Part shown: piece by piece, positions 46,426-55,286 of the stretch
Numbering within the stretch: the first letter of the stretch is position 1
Layout of the letters: every line of letters starts with the position of its first letter
Assembly (NCBI GenBank): GCA_022484695.1
Contig: JAKVKU010000006.1
Coordinates: 140,003-204,002, forward strand
Length of the DNA: 64,000 nucleotides
DNA from: Lactobacillus sp.
Lineage (GTDB): Bacteria; Bacillota; Bacilli; Lactobacillales; Lactobacillaceae
Direction: 5' to 3'
Notes under the pieces: model-generated
Told to the model about the DNA's origin: nothing
Databases searched by the model: none
What the model saw: the letters and a program-made list of their open reading frames with translations, nothing else
Made by a program: the position numbers and the translations under genes

Positions 46426-48630
46426 ATGTTAGAAACGAAAACGAATCAAACCAAAACACCAACCATTCAAGTTATTAAACGAGATGGCCGCATTACCATC
46501 TTCGATGCTGAAAAAATTTCCAATGCCATTATTAAAGCAGCTAAACCAACCCAGGCTGAATTAAGCCCGATTGATTATCGCAACATTGAAGAAATTACCG
46601 CCACTATTGAAGGCGAAATTGAAGATCGTTTTACTAAAAATGTAAAAATCTATGAAATTCAAAACATCGTTGAACACAAATTACTGGAGAACCACCAATA
46701 TGATTGGGCCAAGAGCTATATCAACTATCGGACCCAAAAGGACTTCTCCCGTAACCAAGCCACAGATATTAATTTCACCATCCAAAAATTGTTACATAAG
46801 GATGCCACTGTGGTTAACGAAAATGCCAACAAAGACAGTGAAGTATTCAATACCCAACGAGATTTGACTGCCGGGACCGTGGCTAAGGCCATTGGCTTAA
46901 AGATGTTACCCGCCAAAGTTGCCAATGCCCATTTAAAGGGTGATATTCACTGGCATGATTTGGATTACCAACCATACAGTCCCATGACCAATTGCTGCTT
47001 GATCGATTTTAAAGAGATGTTGACCCATGGCTTTAAGATTGGCAATGCCGAAGTTGAACCACCACATTCCATTCAAACAGCTACCGCGCAAATGTCCCAA
47101 ATTATCGCCAACGTGGCTTCCAGTCAATATGGTGGCTGCTCCGCCGATCGGGTGGATGAGTTATTAGCACCTTTTGCTCAAAAGAACTATAACAAGCATT
47201 TGGCTGATGCCCACGACTGGATTGATGACGTGGATAAGCAACAAGCTTTTGCCAAAGCCAAAACTAAGAAAGATATTTTCGATGCCATGCAGGCCTTGGA
47301 ATATGAAATCAATACTTTGTATTCTTCTCAAGGGCAAACCCCATTTACCACCTTGGGCTTTGGCTTAGGGACTAATTGGATGGAACGGGAAATTCAAAAG
47401 TCTATTTTGAAGATCCGGATTCAAGGGTTAGGCAAAGAACACCGGACCGCTATTTTTCCTAAGTTAGTGTTTACCATCAAACGGGGCTTGAACTTAAACC
47501 CTGGCGATCCTAACTATGATGTGAAACAATTAGCCCTAGAATGTGCCACTAAGCGCATGTATCCCGATGTGTTGATGTATGACAAGATCGTTGAATTGAC
47601 TGGTTCCTTTAAAGCACCCATGGGTTGCCGCAGTTTCTTACAGGGCTGGAAAGATGCCCAGGGTAAAGAAGTCAATTCTGGTCGGATGAACTTAGGGGTT
47701 GTCACTTTAAACCTGCCAAGAATCGCTTTGGAATCTCAAGGGGATATGGACAAGTTCTGGGAAACCTTGGACGAACGCTTGGCGATTTGTAAAGAAGCTT
47801 TGGTCTTTAAGGTAAACCGTGCCAAACAAGCTTTACCAGAAAATGCGCCAATTTTGTACCAATTTGGGGCCTTTGGCGAACGCTTGAAGCGTGGCGAGAG
47901 CGTGGACGAATTGTTCAAGAACGGTCGGGCCACGGTTTCTCTGGGCTATATCGGCTTATATGAAGTTGGCACTGTTTTCTTTGGCCCGAATTGGGAAAAG
48001 AATCCCGAAGCCAAAGCCTTTACCATTCAAGTGGTGAAAGATTTATATGAACATTGTAAAGATTGGGAAGATGAATATGGCTATCACTTCAGTGTTTACG
48101 CCACACCTTCTGAAAGCTTGACCGATACCTTCTGCCGGGCTGATACCAAGAAATTTGGTAAGATCAAAGATATCACCGACAAAGAATACTACACCAATAG
48201 TTTCCACTATGATGTTCGTAAAGCCCCAACACCTTTTGAAAAGCTTGACTTTGAAAAAGACTATCCTAAATATAGTGCTGGTGGCTTCATTCATTATTGC
48301 GAATATCCAAACTTAAAACAAAATCCCAAGGCTCTAGAAGCCGTCTGGGACTATGCTTATGATCGGGTGGGCTATTTAGGTACCAACACGCCAATTGATC
48401 AATGTTTCAAGTGTGGTTACAAGGGTGAGTTCAAAGCCACTGAAAAGGGCTTTGAATGCCCAGAATGTGGCAACCATGATCCCGCATCTTGTGATGTGGT
48501 TAAGCGGACTTGTGGTTACTTGGGTAATCCTTTGGCTCGGCCAATGGTCCATGGCCGCCACGAAGAAATTATTCATCGTGTGAAGCATATGACCTTAGGC
48601 AATGACCAAAACGACATTGCTAGACAATAA
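46426..48630 (+). CDS. nrdD: Anaerobic ribonucleoside-triphosphate reductase
   Basis: A 734-residue class III reductase that makes deoxynucleotides without oxygen. The N-terminal ATP-cone (IQVIKRDGRITIFDAEKISNAI, about residues 15-100) is the allosteric site. Near the C-terminus is a zinc ribbon (CFKCG ... CPECG) and the glycyl-radical site in RTCGYLG. Length is normal. It is followed by nrdG, 14-23 bp downstream depending on its start, which installs the radical. Controlled by two NrdR boxes. Confidence 0.97.
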   Translation: MLETKTNQTKTPTIQVIKRDGRITIFDAEKISNAIIKAAKPTQAELSPIDYRNIEEITATIEGEIEDRFTKNVKIYEIQNIVEHKLLENHQYDWAKSYINYRTQKDFSRNQATDINFTIQKLLHKDATVVNENANKDSEVFNTQRDLTAGTVAKAIGLKMLPAKVANAHLKGDIHWHDLDYQPYSPMTNCCLIDFKEMLTHGFKIGNAEVEPPHSIQTATAQMSQIIANVASSQYGGCSADRVDELLAPFAQKNYNKHLADAHDWIDDVDKQQAFAKAKTKKDIFDAMQALEYEINTLYSSQGQTPFTTLGFGLGTNWMEREIQKSILKIRIQGLGKEHRTAIFPKLVFTIKRGLNLNPGDPNYDVKQLALECATKRMYPDVLMYDKIVELTGSFKAPMGCRSFLQGWKDAQGKEVNSGRMNLGVVTLNLPRIALESQGDMDKFWETLDERLAICKEALVFKVNRAKQALPENAPILYQFGAFGERLKRGESVDELFKNGRATVSLGYIGLYEVGTVFFGPNWEKNPEAKAFTIQVVKDLYEHCKDWEDEYGYHFSVYATPSESLTDTFCRADTKKFGKIKDITDKEYYTNSFHYDVRKAPTPFEKLDFEKDYPKYSAGGFIHYCEYPNLKQNPKALEAVWDYAYDRVGYLGTNTPIDQCFKCGYKGEFKATEKGFECPECGNHDPASCDVVKRTCGYLGNPLARPMVHGRHEEIIHRVKHMTLGNDQNDIARQ

Positions 48631-48653
48631 TTTACGGTAAAGGAATGTCAATA

Positions 48654-49235
48654 TTGGATAAAACACAACAATTACCAAAGGATCCTGCCCCCCAAGAATG
48701 GCTGGCCAAAGATCTAAGTCAAAACTATGTGGCCAGCTACAAACCCTTTAACTTTGTGGATGGGGAGGGCGTTCGTTGTAGTCTATATGTCAGCGGCTGT
48801 AAGTTCAGCTGCCCGGGCTGTTATAATAAGATCGCCCAGAACTTTCATTATGGCCAGCCCTATACCCAGGAACTGGAAGATGAAATTATTCAAGATCTTA
48901 GTCATTCCTATGTCCAGGGTCTAACCCTGTTAGGGGGCGAACCCTTCTTGAATACCACGGTTTGCTTGCAGCTTAGCAAACGAATTCGGGCTGAATTTGG
49001 CCATGATAAGGATATTTGGAGTTGGACCGGCTATACTTGGGACGAATTGATGCAAGAAAGTAGCGATAAACTGGAATTGCTCAGTTATTTGGATATTCTC
49101 GTGGATGGGCGTTTTTTGTTAGCCCAAAAAGACTTGACCCTCCAATTCCGCGGCAGTGCCAATCAACGGATCATCAATGTCCCCGCATCCCTTGCCCAAA
49201 AGCAAGTTGTCTTATGGGATAAATTGATTAAATAA
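48654..49235 (+). CDS. nrdG: Anaerobic ribonucleotide reductase activating protein
   Basis: A radical-SAM enzyme of about 193 residues that generates the glycyl radical on NrdD. The [4Fe-4S]/SAM motif is CKFSCPGC, and LTLLGGEPF is the usual second conserved stretch. An ATG at 48645 is in frame, but AAAGGA touches it directly; the TTG at 48654 has the same AAAGGA at good spacing, so it is given as start. It is the distal gene of the nrdDG operon and ends at a perfect terminator. Confidence 0.93.
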   Translation: MDKTQQLPKDPAPQEWLAKDLSQNYVASYKPFNFVDGEGVRCSLYVSGCKFSCPGCYNKIAQNFHYGQPYTQELEDEIIQDLSHSYVQGLTLLGGEPFLNTTVCLQLSKRIRAEFGHDKDIWSWTGYTWDELMQESSDKLELLSYLDILVDGRFLLAQKDLTLQFRGSANQRIINVPASLAQKQVVLWDKLIK

Positions 49236-49244
49236 ACCATTATT

Positions 49245-49287
49245 AATGCCTAGCAGGCTAGTTCAGCTTTCCTGCTAGGCATTTTTG
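49245..49287 (+). terminator. nrdDG terminator
   Basis: A perfect 12-bp stem ATGCCTAGCAGG / CCTGCTAGGCAT with T run. Confidence 0.92.
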
Positions 49288-49292
49288 CCGTT

Positions 49293-49336
49293 AAAAAAAT
49301 CCCCCATCAAAGCGAATTTTGCCTTTGACGAGGGAT
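49293..49336 (-). terminator. Terminator of the deacetylase gene
   Basis: On the minus strand ATCCC-TCAAAG pairs with CTTTGA-GGGAT (small mismatch), followed by seven Ts. Confidence 0.8.
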
Positions 49337-49363
49337 GATCATGCTGAAAATGATTTGACACTG

Positions 49364-50236
49364 TTAGCCGTGTTCCAAGATGTTTTGATAATCTTGTAAG
49401 CTGATATTGGGATTGACCCGGACTCGGTTTAGCGATAACAAACCTTCACCGCTATTGGCCAAACCTTCATGGGTGGTGACCCCTAATTTATAGCCAGCCT
49501 GTTGGGCTAACCCAGCGGTATTGGGGCCCATTTTCCCTACTGGGAAGGAGATGGCAATGGTGTCTTGTTGTAAATTGCTATCTAAGTTTTGTTTGGAGTC
49601 CACTAATTCTCTAGTTTGGGTGGCATCGTCTAATTGATCCATTTCGTGGTGGGAAACGGTGTGGCTTTGAATGGCGATATTACTGGCCTTCAACGTTTTA
49701 AGTTGATCCAAGTCCAAGGAATTTGGATTGGCCTGATAGCCTGTGATGTCAAAAATGGTGGCGTTGATGCCTAATTCGTTAAAAATTGGCAAACCCACAT
49801 CATAATTATTGCGGTAGCCATCATCTAAGGTGATCCAAACAATTTTATCAGCCGGTTTTTTATTGGTGGTTAACACCAAGTAAGCTTCTTCAGGGGTCAA
49901 CGTGTAGTAATCGTTATCTTTTAACCACTGCATCTGTTGTTTAAATTGATCCGGTGGCATCATTAAGGAATTACCCACCGCCAAAGAATGATACATCAAC
50001 ACCGGAAAGCTAATGGGACCGTCAGCAGGCAGCCAATTTTTGGTGGGGTCGGCAGCGGCCGCAGGTGTTTCCGCCGGTGGCACGGATTTATTGTCAGCGT
50101 CGGTTTCAGCCGTGTTGGTCACCGCGGCTTGACTGCTGGTGCTGTTGGCTTTGGCCCCGCGGTTAGCTTGGCAACCTGATAAAATTAAAAGTAGTGTTAA
50201 AAGGATAAAGCCCATTTTTAGATAAATTTTCTTCAT
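49364..50236 (-). CDS. Polysaccharide deacetylase lipoprotein
   Basis: A 290-residue predicted lipoprotein with lipobox ILSGC (Cys about residue 22), an Ala/Asp/Thr-rich linker, and a NodB-type deacetylase domain from about residue 78. The metal-binding motifs are ITLDDGYRNNYD (Asp pair) and SHTVSHHEMD (His pair), with MYHSL at the start. Such enzymes remove acetyl groups from wall or exopolysaccharide sugars. It is divergent from the sugar locus and has its own terminator. Confidence 0.9.
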   Translation of the reverse strand: MKKIYLKMGFILLTLLLILSGCQANRGAKANSTSSQAAVTNTAETDADNKSVPPAETPAAAADPTKNWLPADGPISFPVLMYHSLAVGNSLMMPPDQFKQQMQWLKDNDYYTLTPEEAYLVLTTNKKPADKIVWITLDDGYRNNYDVGLPIFNELGINATIFDITGYQANPNSLDLDQLKTLKASNIAIQSHTVSHHEMDQLDDATQTRELVDSKQNLDSNLQQDTIAISFPVGKMGPNTAGLAQQAGYKLGVTTHEGLANSGEGLLSLNRVRVNPNISLQDYQNILEHG

Positions 50237-50353
50237 GATTTTCTTCCATTCCCCAAATATGATTAACTCTATAATAGCCGCAAAGCTAAATTGTAGTCAA
50301 TTTATTTTTACTCAACTTACAAAATAGTAAGGAAAGCGGTTGCTTGATGGAGA

Positions 50354-50437
50354 TGACAACCGGTTGACATAGTTTTATAAATCAAATATAATACAAGAAA
50401 GCGCTTTTACAAAACAATATGCCAACCGGTTAACATA
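50354..50437 (+). promoter_or_regulatory. Sugar-locus promoter with LacI operators and cre
   Basis: A consensus promoter, TTGACA (50364-50369), 17 bp, TATAAT (50387-50392). The -35 is inside operator 1, with core AACCGGTT at 50358-50365. A cre-like site AAGAAAGCGCTTTTAC (50395-50410) follows the -10, and operator 2 (AACCGGTT at 50424-50431) lies just downstream. This predicts sugar induction through LacI and glucose repression through CcpA. Confidence 0.85.
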
Positions 50438-50470
50438 TTGTGCCATTCAAATTACAAAGGCGGAAAAATA

Positions 50471-51772
50471 ATGGAAAAACAACACAAGCTTTTAACAATG
50501 CTAAAAAATCCCTCTTATCTGCAGAGTTCCTTGACCATGCTTTTATTCTTTGCATCCTGGGGTATTTGGTGGTCCTTCTTTCAACTTTGGCTGACCTCAG
50601 CCAATAATGGGCTACATCTTTCTGGCAGCGCTGTGGGAACAGTTTATTCAGCTAATTCTTTGGCAACATTAGTGTTAATGTTCGTTTATGGGACCTTGCA
50701 GGATAAACTGATGATCAAACGCTGGTTATTGATTTTTTGTGCCGTGATTGCCACGTTAACTGGGCCCTTTGTCATTTATGTTTATGGACCGCTGTTAAAA
50801 ACGAATTTCACCTTGGGAATTGTGGTGGGTGCCATCGTGTTATCCGCTGGTTTTCTGGCATCTGCTGGGATTTTTGAAGCCGTTTCTGAACGTTTTAGCC
50901 GTCGCTTTAATTTTGAATACGGTCAAGCCCGGGCTTGGGGTTCTTTTGGCTATGCGGTGGTGGCTTTGATTGCTGGTTTCTTGTTTGTGATTAATCCCAA
51001 TTTGAACTTCTGGGGTGGGTCATTCTTTGGTTTATTGCTATTATTGAACTTGTTATTTTGGAAACCCAAAGCTGAACGGACAGCTGATCAACAAGATGCC
51101 CAGGCCACACAAACCGGTCAGACCCCGTCTTTAAAAGATATGGTCCACCTGTTAAAATTACCTGAGTTATGGGTGATCATCATTTTTATTATGTTCACCT
51201 GGACCTTTTATACCGTGTTTGATCAACAAATGTTCCCAGACTTCTATACCAAATTATTTGCCTCCCCTGAACTGGGCCAGCATATGTATGGCACCTTGAA
51301 CTCAATTCAAGTCTTTTTTGAAGCCATTATGATGGCGGTTGTGCCTTTGATTATGCGTAAAATTGGTGTTCGTAAAACCTTGTTACTAGGCGTAGGCGTT
51401 ATGTGCTTTCGGATTGGGGCGTGTGGCTTTGCCACAAATCCCGCAGCAGTTTCTATGATCAAAATGTTGCATGCGTTAGAAGTGCCGTTATTCTGTTTGC
51501 CAATGTTCCGTTATTTTACATTACATTTTGACACCAAGTTATCAGCTTCGTTGTATATGATTGGCTTTCAAGTGGCCGCCCAAGTAGGCCAAGTTATTTT
51601 GTCTACACCCCTGGGGACACTGCGGGATCATATTGGCTACAGCAGTACCTTCCGGGTGATTTCCTTAACCGTATTAGTCGCTGGCGTTTTCGCTTTCTTT
51701 GTTTTGAAAAAAGACGACAAGGATGTGCGGGGCGAACCATTGGTACCCGCTGAAAAACTGGACTTCAATTAA
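50471..51772 (+). CDS. MFS oligosaccharide:H+ symporter (LacY/CscB type)
   Basis: A 433-residue MFS protein with about twelve hydrophobic segments. The RAWGSFGYAV segment, the MFTWTFYTVFDQQMFPDFY stretch and AASLYMIGFQ-like helix (SASLYMIGFQVAAQVGQ) place it in the oligosaccharide:H+ symporter family with LacY and the sucrose permease CscB. The neighbouring GH32 enzyme makes sucrose, raffinose or a short fructan the likely cargo. ATG 50471 has AAGGCGG. First gene of a locus with GH32, ROK kinase and LacI. Confidence 0.87.
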   Translation: MEKQHKLLTMLKNPSYLQSSLTMLLFFASWGIWWSFFQLWLTSANNGLHLSGSAVGTVYSANSLATLVLMFVYGTLQDKLMIKRWLLIFCAVIATLTGPFVIYVYGPLLKTNFTLGIVVGAIVLSAGFLASAGIFEAVSERFSRRFNFEYGQARAWGSFGYAVVALIAGFLFVINPNLNFWGGSFFGLLLLLNLLFWKPKAERTADQQDAQATQTGQTPSLKDMVHLLKLPELWVIIIFIMFTWTFYTVFDQQMFPDFYTKLFASPELGQHMYGTLNSIQVFFEAIMMAVVPLIMRKIGVRKTLLLGVGVMCFRIGACGFATNPAAVSMIKMLHALEVPLFCLPMFRYFTLHFDTKLSASLYMIGFQVAAQVGQVILSTPLGTLRDHIGYSSTFRVISLTVLVAGVFAFFVLKKDDKDVRGEPLVPAEKLDFN

Positions 51773-51789
51773 ATTTTTAACCGTTAAAA

Positions 51790-51805
51790 TGTCAACCGGT
51801 TAATA
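51790..51805 (+). promoter_or_regulatory. Third LacI operator, before GH32 gene
   Basis: TGTCAACCGGTTAATA repeats the AACCGGTT core of the two operators upstream of the symporter. A weak internal promoter (TTAACC, 18 bp, TAATAT) overlaps it, so GH32 may have its own controlled promoter. Confidence 0.7.
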
Positions 51806-51835
51806 TATCCCCTGTATTTAGAAAGGATGACTACA

Positions 51836-53263
51836 TTGCAAACTACACCTGTCAATACTCAAAGTAAACCCTATCGTTTAGGGTATCATATCGCCGCACC
51901 CACAGGCTGGATCAATGATCCCAATGGTTTTTGTTACTTCAAGGGTTACTATCATATATTTTATCAACATTATCCAGATGCACCCAAATGGGGGCCCATG
52001 CACTGGGGGCACGCCCGCAGCAAGGATTTAAGCCATTGGGAAACTTTGCCAATTGCCTTAACACCCGGTGACCCGGAAGACAAGGATGGCTGTTTTTCCG
52101 GCAGTGCCATTGTGAAAGATGACAAGCTTTATTTAATTTATACGGGCCATCACTATTATGACGGCGATAATAATCCGGACCATTTCTGGGAGAATCAAAA
52201 TATGGCTTATAGTGAAGATGGCATTCACTTCACCAAATATGCCCACAATCCCATCATTGGCAAAATGCCAGCTGATAATACCCAACATTTCCGGGACCCG
52301 AAGGTTTGGCAACATGGCCAGGATTATTATCTAATTTTGGGTAGCCAAGGCCAAGATGAATTGGGACGGGTGATTTTATACCGTTCGGCTGATTTAGTAA
52401 ATTGGACTTATTTAGGGCCAATTGCCAAGTCCCGGGCTGCTAAACAGCAAGGGTACATGTGGGAATGTCCTGATTTCTTCCATTTAGACGGGAAGGATAT
52501 GTTGCTATTATCGCCGCAAGGCATCGCAGCTGATACTGATAAATACTTAAATCTATTTCAAACCGGTTATTTTATGGGCGAATTCAATTATGATACGGGT
52601 GATTTTGAACATGGTGACTTTCAAGAATTAGATCATGGGCATGATTTTTATGCCACCCAAACTACCGTAACCCCCGATGGTCGCCGCATCGTATTTGGCT
52701 GGATGGCTATGTGGGAAAGCACCATGCCAGAAACGGCTGAAGGTTGGGCGGGGGCGTTGACTTTGCCCCGGGAATTGCGTTGTCACGACGGGCGCTTATG
52801 GATGACGCCGGTTAAAGAATTAACCAATTTACGGACCGAGCACTTGCAATCAAAACACCAACGTGTGAGTGCACCCACCAAGCTGACCCAGGGTAATTCC
52901 CAAGAAATTAACCTCACAGCCACTTTAAAAGATATGGGGGCCAAGCAATTTAATTTCACATTACAAGGCGCCCAACTCCAGGATTTTGTGAATTTAAACT
53001 ATGATGTCACCACCGGCACATTAAAATTGACCCGCAGTGACCGAAATGACGCCCGTTATGCTACAATAAAAGCTAATGAAAATTTAGAATTGCAGGTCTA
53101 CGTTGATGCCAGCTCACTAGAAATTTTTATCAATCAAGGGGCAGCTGTGTTCACGGAGCGGTATTATATCAAGGATACGCCTGAAATCTGGGTGGCTTGT
53201 GATACGGCGGTCAACATCCAAAGTGACATTTATGAACTAGATCCTCAAGCAATTACTTTTTAA
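51836..53263 (+). CDS. GH32 beta-fructofuranosidase (sucrase/sucrose-6-P hydrolase type)
   Basis: About 475 residues, no signal peptide. The GH32 trio is clear: nucleophile Asp in WINDPNGFCYF, FRDPKVW (transition-state Asp) and the acid Glu in MWECPDFF. A C-terminal beta-sandwich runs from about residue 340. With a non-PTS symporter and a fructokinase nearby, free sucrose or a fructo-oligosaccharide is the likely substrate rather than sucrose-6-phosphate. TTG 51836 has AAAGGA at good spacing; ATG 51827 touches it directly and is the alternative start. Confidence 0.9.
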   Translation: MQTTPVNTQSKPYRLGYHIAAPTGWINDPNGFCYFKGYYHIFYQHYPDAPKWGPMHWGHARSKDLSHWETLPIALTPGDPEDKDGCFSGSAIVKDDKLYLIYTGHHYYDGDNNPDHFWENQNMAYSEDGIHFTKYAHNPIIGKMPADNTQHFRDPKVWQHGQDYYLILGSQGQDELGRVILYRSADLVNWTYLGPIAKSRAAKQQGYMWECPDFFHLDGKDMLLLSPQGIAADTDKYLNLFQTGYFMGEFNYDTGDFEHGDFQELDHGHDFYATQTTVTPDGRRIVFGWMAMWESTMPETAEGWAGALTLPRELRCHDGRLWMTPVKELTNLRTEHLQSKHQRVSAPTKLTQGNSQEINLTATLKDMGAKQFNFTLQGAQLQDFVNLNYDVTTGTLKLTRSDRNDARYATIKANENLELQVYVDASSLEIFINQGAAVFTERYYIKDTPEIWVACDTAVNIQSDIYELDPQAITF

Positions 53264-53280
53264 TTCTAGGAGTGAAAAAA

Positions 53281-54153
53281 ATGTTAATTGGCAGTATTGA
53301 AGCCGGCGGCACTAAATTTGTATGTGCGGTGGGTAATGAAGATTATCAGGTTCAAGATAAGATCAGTTTTCCCACCACGACGCCAGACGAAACTTTAGCG
53401 AAGACTCGGGATTATTTTAAACAATTTCAATTAGATGCGTTAGGTGTGGCCAGTTTTGGCCCCATTGAAATCCGCAAGAGTTCGCCGAAATATGGCTATG
53501 TGACCAATACCCCTAAAGCCGGGTGGCGGGATACGAATTTCATTGGCCAATTGAAACGCACCATTAATGTGCCCATGGCCTGGACCACGGATGTGAATGG
53601 CTCAGCGTATGGGGAGTATGTCATGGCTAACTTGGCTAATGAAAAACTGGACTCGCTGGTTTATTACACCATTGGGACCGGTGTGGGCGCCGGGGCGGTC
53701 ATTGACGGTAATTTCTTAGGCAGTGCCGGCCATCCGGAGATGGGTCATACCTTTGTGAAGCGTCATCCCGATGACTTGGCCTTTAAGGGCGTTTGTCCCT
53801 TCCATGGCGATTGTTTAGAAGGCTTGGTTTCAGGACCCACCTTTGAAGCTCGCTTGGGCCAAAAAGGGGAAACCGTGGCGGCCGATCATCCAGTTTGGGA
53901 TATCATGGCTTATTACATCGCCCAAGCAGCGATTCAAGCGACCTTGATCATTCGCCCGGATAAGATTGTTTTCGGTGGTGGTGTGGTCAGCCCAGCGCTG
54001 TTAGCAAAGGTGCAGCAACAATTTGCCACGTTATTAAATGACTATATTGAATTACCGCCACTATCCCAATATTTAGTACGGCCAGTGGTGGCTAATAATG
54101 GTTCGGCGACCTTGGGGAATTTTGCCTTAGGTTATAAGGAATTGACCCGGTAA
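53281..54153 (+). CDS. ROK-family fructokinase
   Basis: A 290-residue sugar kinase. It has the ATP-binding IEAGGTKFVCAVG at the N-terminus, the GTGVGAGAVIDG core, and the ROK zinc site GHPEMGHTF ... CPFHGDCLEG. ROK kinases with this layout phosphorylate fructose. ATG 53281 follows AGGAG. It takes the fructose released by the GH32 enzyme into central metabolism. It ends at a terminator. Confidence 0.91.
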   Translation: MLIGSIEAGGTKFVCAVGNEDYQVQDKISFPTTTPDETLAKTRDYFKQFQLDALGVASFGPIEIRKSSPKYGYVTNTPKAGWRDTNFIGQLKRTINVPMAWTTDVNGSAYGEYVMANLANEKLDSLVYYTIGTGVGAGAVIDGNFLGSAGHPEMGHTFVKRHPDDLAFKGVCPFHGDCLEGLVSGPTFEARLGQKGETVAADHPVWDIMAYYIAQAAIQATLIIRPDKIVFGGGVVSPALLAKVQQQFATLLNDYIELPPLSQYLVRPVVANNGSATLGNFALGYKELTR

Positions 54154-54165
54154 ACCAATATTTTT

Positions 54166-54214
54166 AAAAGTTAACCTTTGATCGGCTTTGCGGCCATGAG
54201 GGGGTTAACTTTTT
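54166..54214 (+). terminator. Terminator after fructokinase
   Basis: AAAAGTTAACC pairs with GGTTAACTTTTT around a 26-base loop that can form further pairs. Confidence 0.75.
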
Positions 54215-54293
54215 ATTTTGGCTGGCAGTGCTGTATAATTTTGGTATTAGCGTTAAATTAATGATCCTGGTGGACGTGATAGGAGGACAGCGC

Positions 54294-55271
54294 ATGACAC
54301 CCAAACTTGAAGATGTGGCCAAATTAGCAGCGGTATCTAAGACGACGGTTTCTAGAGTGCTGAACAATCGGGGTTATTTGAGTCAAAAGACGATTGATAA
54401 AGTGCACGCCGCGATGGCTGAACTGGATTATCACCCCAATGTGGTGGCTCGACAATTGTATAAAAATCAAACGAACTTGATCGGTATTTTGTTGCCCTCA
54501 GTGGCTAATCCCTTCTTTGGGGAATTAACGGATACCCTAGAGCGCCTGTTGTATCAAGCGGGCTATAAAGTGTTGATCGGTAATTCCATGAATGATCCCC
54601 AAAAAGAAGCGGCTTATTTAAATCAATTGTTGAGCCGGCAAGTCGATGGGTTGATCGTGGGGACCCATAACCAGCATATTCAAGCCTACCAAAATCCGGG
54701 GTTGCCGGTGGTGGCTATTGATCGGGTGATGAATGCAGATATTCCGGTCATTGCTTCGGATAATTACCAAGGGGGCCAGCTGGCCACGACCCATTTGATT
54801 GACCGGGGTGCTAAAAAAATTATTCATACCAATGGTCCTGAGGATTTAAAAACGCCAGCTCAGCGGCGCCGCAGTGCCTATGAAGCTACCATGGTGGCCC
54901 ATGACCTGACACCAATCACTTACACGGTGGATTTCAACATTCCTTCAGCGGCTAAGAAGGCGGTTTTTCGGCGCATCTTTGCCGAACACCCGGATGTGGA
55001 GGCAGTTTTTGCGGCCAATGATGTGGATGCAGCCTTGATCCAACAAGTTGCCGGGGAATTTGGCCGCCAAGTCCCCCAGGATTTAATGATCGTGGGGTAC
55101 GATGGGACCAACTTGATGCGCACGGTTTTGCCGAATTTAACCACCATTGTGCAACCCATTGAAGGCATGTCTAAAATGGCCCTACAAGTGTTGACCCAGC
55201 GCATCAATAAAGAACCAACTGACAAGGAATACATTTTACCCGTTAAATTGTGGCCAGGACAAACAGGATAG
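54294..55271 (+). CDS. LacI-family regulator of the sugar locus
   Basis: A 325-residue repressor. The DNA-binding part is KLEDVAKLAAVSKTTVSRVLNNRGYLSQKT, followed by the hinge YHPNVVARQL and a periplasmic-binding-like sensor domain. It probably binds the three AACCGGTT sites of this locus, as ScrR/CscR-type proteins do. ATG 54294 has AGGAGG. It has its own region after the fructokinase terminator, and is followed 15 bp later by a GDPD gene. Confidence 0.92.
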   Translation: MTPKLEDVAKLAAVSKTTVSRVLNNRGYLSQKTIDKVHAAMAELDYHPNVVARQLYKNQTNLIGILLPSVANPFFGELTDTLERLLYQAGYKVLIGNSMNDPQKEAAYLNQLLSRQVDGLIVGTHNQHIQAYQNPGLPVVAIDRVMNADIPVIASDNYQGGQLATTHLIDRGAKKIIHTNGPEDLKTPAQRRRSAYEATMVAHDLTPITYTVDFNIPSAAKKAVFRRIFAEHPDVEAVFAANDVDAALIQQVAGEFGRQVPQDLMIVGYDGTNLMRTVLPNLTTIVQPIEGMSKMALQVLTQRINKEPTDKEYILPVKLWPGQTG

Positions 55272-55286
55272 GGGAGCAAGTGAAAT

